DNA of 64,000 nt, from NCBI GenBank assembly GCA_004764695.1, contig SMSO01000032.1, positions 3,392,983-3,456,982 on the forward strand. Reading direction: 5' to 3'. Of the stretch, positions 61,482-64,000 are shown piece by piece (positions within the stretch are counted from its first letter, which is position 1; the number at the start of each line of letters is the position of its first letter). Made by a program: the position numbers and the translations under genes. The DNA is from Schizochytrium sp. TIO01 (lineage: Eukaryota > Sar > Bigyra > Thraustochytrida > Thraustochytriidae). The notes beneath the pieces were generated by a model. It did not search any database. It worked only from the letters and a program-made list of their open reading frames with translations, and was not told the origin of the DNA.

Positions 61482-64000
61482 ATGTACAAACCCTTTACGA
61501 TTGATTTTGAAGATGTCGAGCCTGGCCAACGCACGCGGAAACAGCAACAAGAATATTTGATTTGCGGATGTTCGCGTGGGCGGGGCTGCCATTGTGATGC
61601 CAACCCAGAAAAGATTGAACATGCATTGGCATACTGTGGAAAATGTTCAAATTGTATTCGAAATCAGCAGAGTCTTCGTCGTACTGGTCGTATGGGGCGA
61701 CGCCGTTGTGAGAATCCCCCAATTGACGCTGACAAATGGATCAAAGTGAGAGTTGGGAGGTCAACTATAAAGATGAAACGTGATCAATTGGAGTTCTTCC
61801 GTCAACGATCACCTACAGTTGTTCAACAAATTATCCCAAAACCAGCGGCCTTTGAATCACATGAGGCGGATTTACTAAAAGAAGGTGCTACTGAACACCC
61901 CGAATTGAAAAACAAAATTGATTCTAAGGCCGAAGCGCCTATCGTTAAAACTGGACACGAATCTGATTCAGATTATGACTCAGATTACGACTCAGATGAA
62001 ATGCGCTTATCGCCGGAACAAATTGCCATGCAGGATCGAATGGATGAGATATCTCGGATTGCGGGAGAAAATGTCACTTTCGCAGCAGCGGCATGGGCTG
62101 AAGTTCGAATATTGCGTGCAGGCTATCACAAACGCACTAATGAGCTTGAGAGTTTAGTTGCGCGCACCAAGGAAGAGCTCGAGAAGCTTGAGAGCGAACT
62201 ATCATTATTACAGGAACAACAGGAAACAAGTCCTAAATCTGACTCGAAGGAAACTGATACTTTTGTCGACACTCTGATTACCCATGCAGTTTGGCAGCGA
62301 GTGCCAGTTCCGGTCGCAATTAAGGAGCATAAGAAGAGAATTGAATCGCTAAAGCCATCGCTTCGTTCTGCCACCGAGGAGCTTACTATACTAAAGCAAG
62401 CAGTGTATTATCATGCATCATTTGTAATCCAGCGGTGGTATCGTAGTCTTCTAAAGGAGAGCGAGCCGGAGAGGATAGAGCGAAAGAAAGAAGAGGTAAA
62501 AAATGATGGCTCCGCAGTAATCATTCAAAGAGTTTATCGAGGTCATCAAGGAAGAGCACGAGCCAAGTTGTTTCGGCATCGTCGACGTGATGGAGCAGCA
62601 CGAGTAGTACAGCGAATATGCCGTGGATACATGGGTCGTAAGCGAGCTCAGATGATAACAGTCATACGCGCGGAAGAAAAACGCGCTGAGGCTGCTATCA
62701 AGATACAACGTTTCGTCCGACATTCGCAGCACCTTGAAACTATCCGTCAGCAACTTGAAGCCCAACAGGCAGCAGAAGAGGCAGTATTAAGGGACGGACA
62801 AGCTATCATTATACAAAAGCTCGTACGAGGGCATCTCGCAAGGAAACAAAAGCGCCAGAGACGTATCGAGCTGAAACTTGGTCCTCGCGTACGTGAATTA
62901 GCAAATAAATATATCGCTAGAGGTGATCTTTTCGCGTTCTTGCAGGCCGTCAATCGAGACTATGAACTACATATGGCCCAGCAAGCTGAACTTAGACGCT
63001 TGGAACTTGAGAATGCATCAACATTTATTGAGGAAGTTTTGGCACATAGAGATGAAGCAGTGCAGAAGCGTTGGAGGGAATGGGAAGAACAAAAGCGAAA
63101 GTTACGCAGCACAGATAAAGCTATTCTCATGTATCATAACACTGCTAACAAACGCCAGGGTAATGCAGGCAGAAGAAATAATTCCAGTGAGAAACGTAAA
63201 GGTAATTATGGACATCAGGAGAAGCGAAAACCACAAATCTTGCGACAGATACATCGAAAAAAAGGAAAACCTCCTCTTCAATTAGCTAATATGAAGGTGG
63301 AGTCAAAAGTTATAATATCTCATGAATCTGGCGAAGCTCGTTTTAAGACACACCAAGCCTCATACATGCCTAACTCGCTCGAGGAGCGGCAAGACAAGAA
63401 ATATTCTGAAGCATTGCATAAGAAAAAGAAAATATGCAATCAAAAAGGCCGCGGCCGCTTTGAGCAAAAACTCATGGCATCTAAAACACGGTTAAACGTT
63501 CATAAAGAGCAACATGCTCGTCAAATGCTTAGGGAGGCAGAAGAAGCAGCAGGCGCGAGATCTCATATACCTCAAATGATTGCGCTGCCAGCCCGTAAAG
63601 CATTAATGAAGGACCCACTTTTGAAAACGGAAAGAGGGCCACACAGTGCCTTAGAGGTGTCCGTACTTTCTCACCATCGTCAGCGGGCTACACCAGATGA
63701 AATTGCTCGTGCACCATATGCAACACAACTACGCGCTACGGAGGTTCCTCGTATGAGTGCACCTTTCGACAACCTAATGTTCCAGGCTTGTTTAAGAGAG
63801 CATGTTGCTAATTTACGTTTTGGAGATCCCAAATCTTCTTTTGAGGCAAACCTCGAGCACTTTGTTTTGGCGGCTCCTGCTACACTCCGAATTGCAGCAG
63901 AAGAAGAGGCTCTGCAGACAGCTGCACCTCTTATATCAGCATTGAAATCCAGAGGTGTGCAGACATGTGGTCAATTACAGGACATTGCCGCGAGATTAGA
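61482..64000 (+). CDS. IQ-motif protein with Cys-rich N terminus, incomplete at right edge
   Basis: The frame is open from the ATG at 61482 (after an in-frame stop at 61449) to the window edge, at least 839 codons, so the C terminus is missing. The N terminus starts MYKPFTIDFEDVEPGQRTRK and has a cysteine cluster at residues 28, 30, 36, 38, 52, 55 and 58 (CGC, CHC and CGKCSNC). A DSDSDYDSDYDSDE acidic run follows near residue 165. Five IQ-like calmodulin-binding motifs follow: near residues 312 (SFVIQRWYRSLL), 345 (AVIIQRVYRGHQGRARAKL), 372 (ARVVQRICRGYMGRKRAQM), 404 (AAIKIQRFVRHS) and 441 (AIIIQKLVRGHLARKQK). Long charged helices come after. IQ-rich, coiled-coil proteins are common in flagella, but no named family is recognised. 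The Cys cluster may bind zinc. Confidence 0.85.
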   Translation, partial: MYKPFTIDFEDVEPGQRTRKQQQEYLICGCSRGRGCHCDANPEKIEHALAYCGKCSNCIRNQQSLRRTGRMGRRRCENPPIDADKWIKVRVGRSTIKMKRDQLEFFRQRSPTVVQQIIPKPAAFESHEADLLKEGATEHPELKNKIDSKAEAPIVKTGHESDSDYDSDYDSDEMRLSPEQIAMQDRMDEISRIAGENVTFAAAAWAEVRILRAGYHKRTNELESLVARTKEELEKLESELSLLQEQQETSPKSDSKETDTFVDTLITHAVWQRVPVPVAIKEHKKRIESLKPSLRSATEELTILKQAVYYHASFVIQRWYRSLLKESEPERIERKKEEVKNDGSAVIIQRVYRGHQGRARAKLFRHRRRDGAARVVQRICRGYMGRKRAQMITVIRAEEKRAEAAIKIQRFVRHSQHLETIRQQLEAQQAAEEAVLRDGQAIIIQKLVRGHLARKQKRQRRIELKLGPRVRELANKYIARGDLFAFLQAVNRDYELHMAQQAELRRLELENASTFIEEVLAHRDEAVQKRWREWEEQKRKLRSTDKAILMYHNTANKRQGNAGRRNNSSEKRKGNYGHQEKRKPQILRQIHRKKGKPPLQLANMKVESKVIISHESGEARFKTHQASYMPNSLEERQDKKYSEALHKKKKICNQKGRGRFEQKLMASKTRLNVHKEQHARQMLREAEEAAGARSHIPQMIALPARKALMKDPLLKTERGPHSALEVSVLSHHRQRATPDEIARAPYATQLRATEVPRMSAPFDNLMFQACLREHVANLRFGDPKSSFEANLEHFVLAAPATLRIAAEEEALQTAAPLISALKSRGVQTCGQLQDIAARL

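Noticed and set aside
1-64000. CRISPR arrays, bacterial operons or prokaryotic promoters
   Set aside because: The window is clearly eukaryotic. No spaced identical short repeats of CRISPR type were found.

Overview
This window is eukaryotic nuclear DNA. The evidence is GT-AG introns, a cytosolic ribosomal protein gene, LSm7, a KRI1-type nucleolar protein, two nuclear genes for mitochondrial proteins (uL1m and an OXA1/COX18-type insertase) and a 12.8-kb axonemal dynein heavy chain. Most genes are single, long open frames; the few introns are mostly about 180-470 nt and sit in the 5' parts of short genes. Coding DNA is balanced in base composition and intergenic DNA is clearly AT-rich, with ATT/AAT tracts. 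The mix suggests a flagellated protist with few introns, most likely a stramenopile such as a thraustochytrid. That placement is an inference and no marker in the window proves it.

Layout. 0.5-2.3 kb: a type II sodium/phosphate cotransporter (+). 2.8-11.3 kb: three divergent BCS1-like AAA ATPase genes (-,+,-) separated by AT-rich spacers with direct repeats. 13.4-15.9 kb: a three-exon gene joining a selenocysteine lyase/cysteine desulfurase to an AlaX-type tRNA-editing domain. 17.6-19.8 kb: KRI1 (+). 20.6-22.0 kb: 6-phosphofructo-2-kinase/fructose-2,6-bisphosphatase (-). 22-27 kb: gene-poor, with a tetranucleotide microsatellite and a decayed coding relic. 27.4-29.6 kb: a DUF924 domain fused to a TilS-like PP-loop ATPase (+). 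30.3-31.05 kb: LSm7 (-), divergent from uL23 (31.7-32.6 kb, +). 33.5-34.2 kb: a three-exon, 77-residue membrane protein (-). 36.6-37.7 kb: mitochondrial uL1 (+). 38.6-40.5 kb: a C2-like/coiled-coil protein (+). 41.0-41.8 kb: triosephosphate isomerase (-). 42.7-43.0 kb: the last exon of an unrecognised gene (-). 43.7-56.5 kb: dynein heavy chain (-). 58.4-60.0 kb: OXA1/COX18 insertase (+). From 61.5 kb to the right edge: an incomplete IQ-motif protein with a cysteine-rich N terminus (+).

Functional threads. There is no operon-like logic. Several genes serve mitochondria or translation: uL1m, the insertase, the BCS1-like ATPases (family role in complex III assembly, not shown for these copies), uL23, KRI1, LSm7, and the two fused enzymes that could act on tRNA. 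Two glycolysis genes (TPI and PFK-2/FBPase-2) are present, as is flagellar dynein. The most unusual objects are the lyase-AlaX fusion, the DUF924-TilS fusion and the three-gene BCS1-like cluster. Splice sites, starts and domain calls were read by eye, with no database search.
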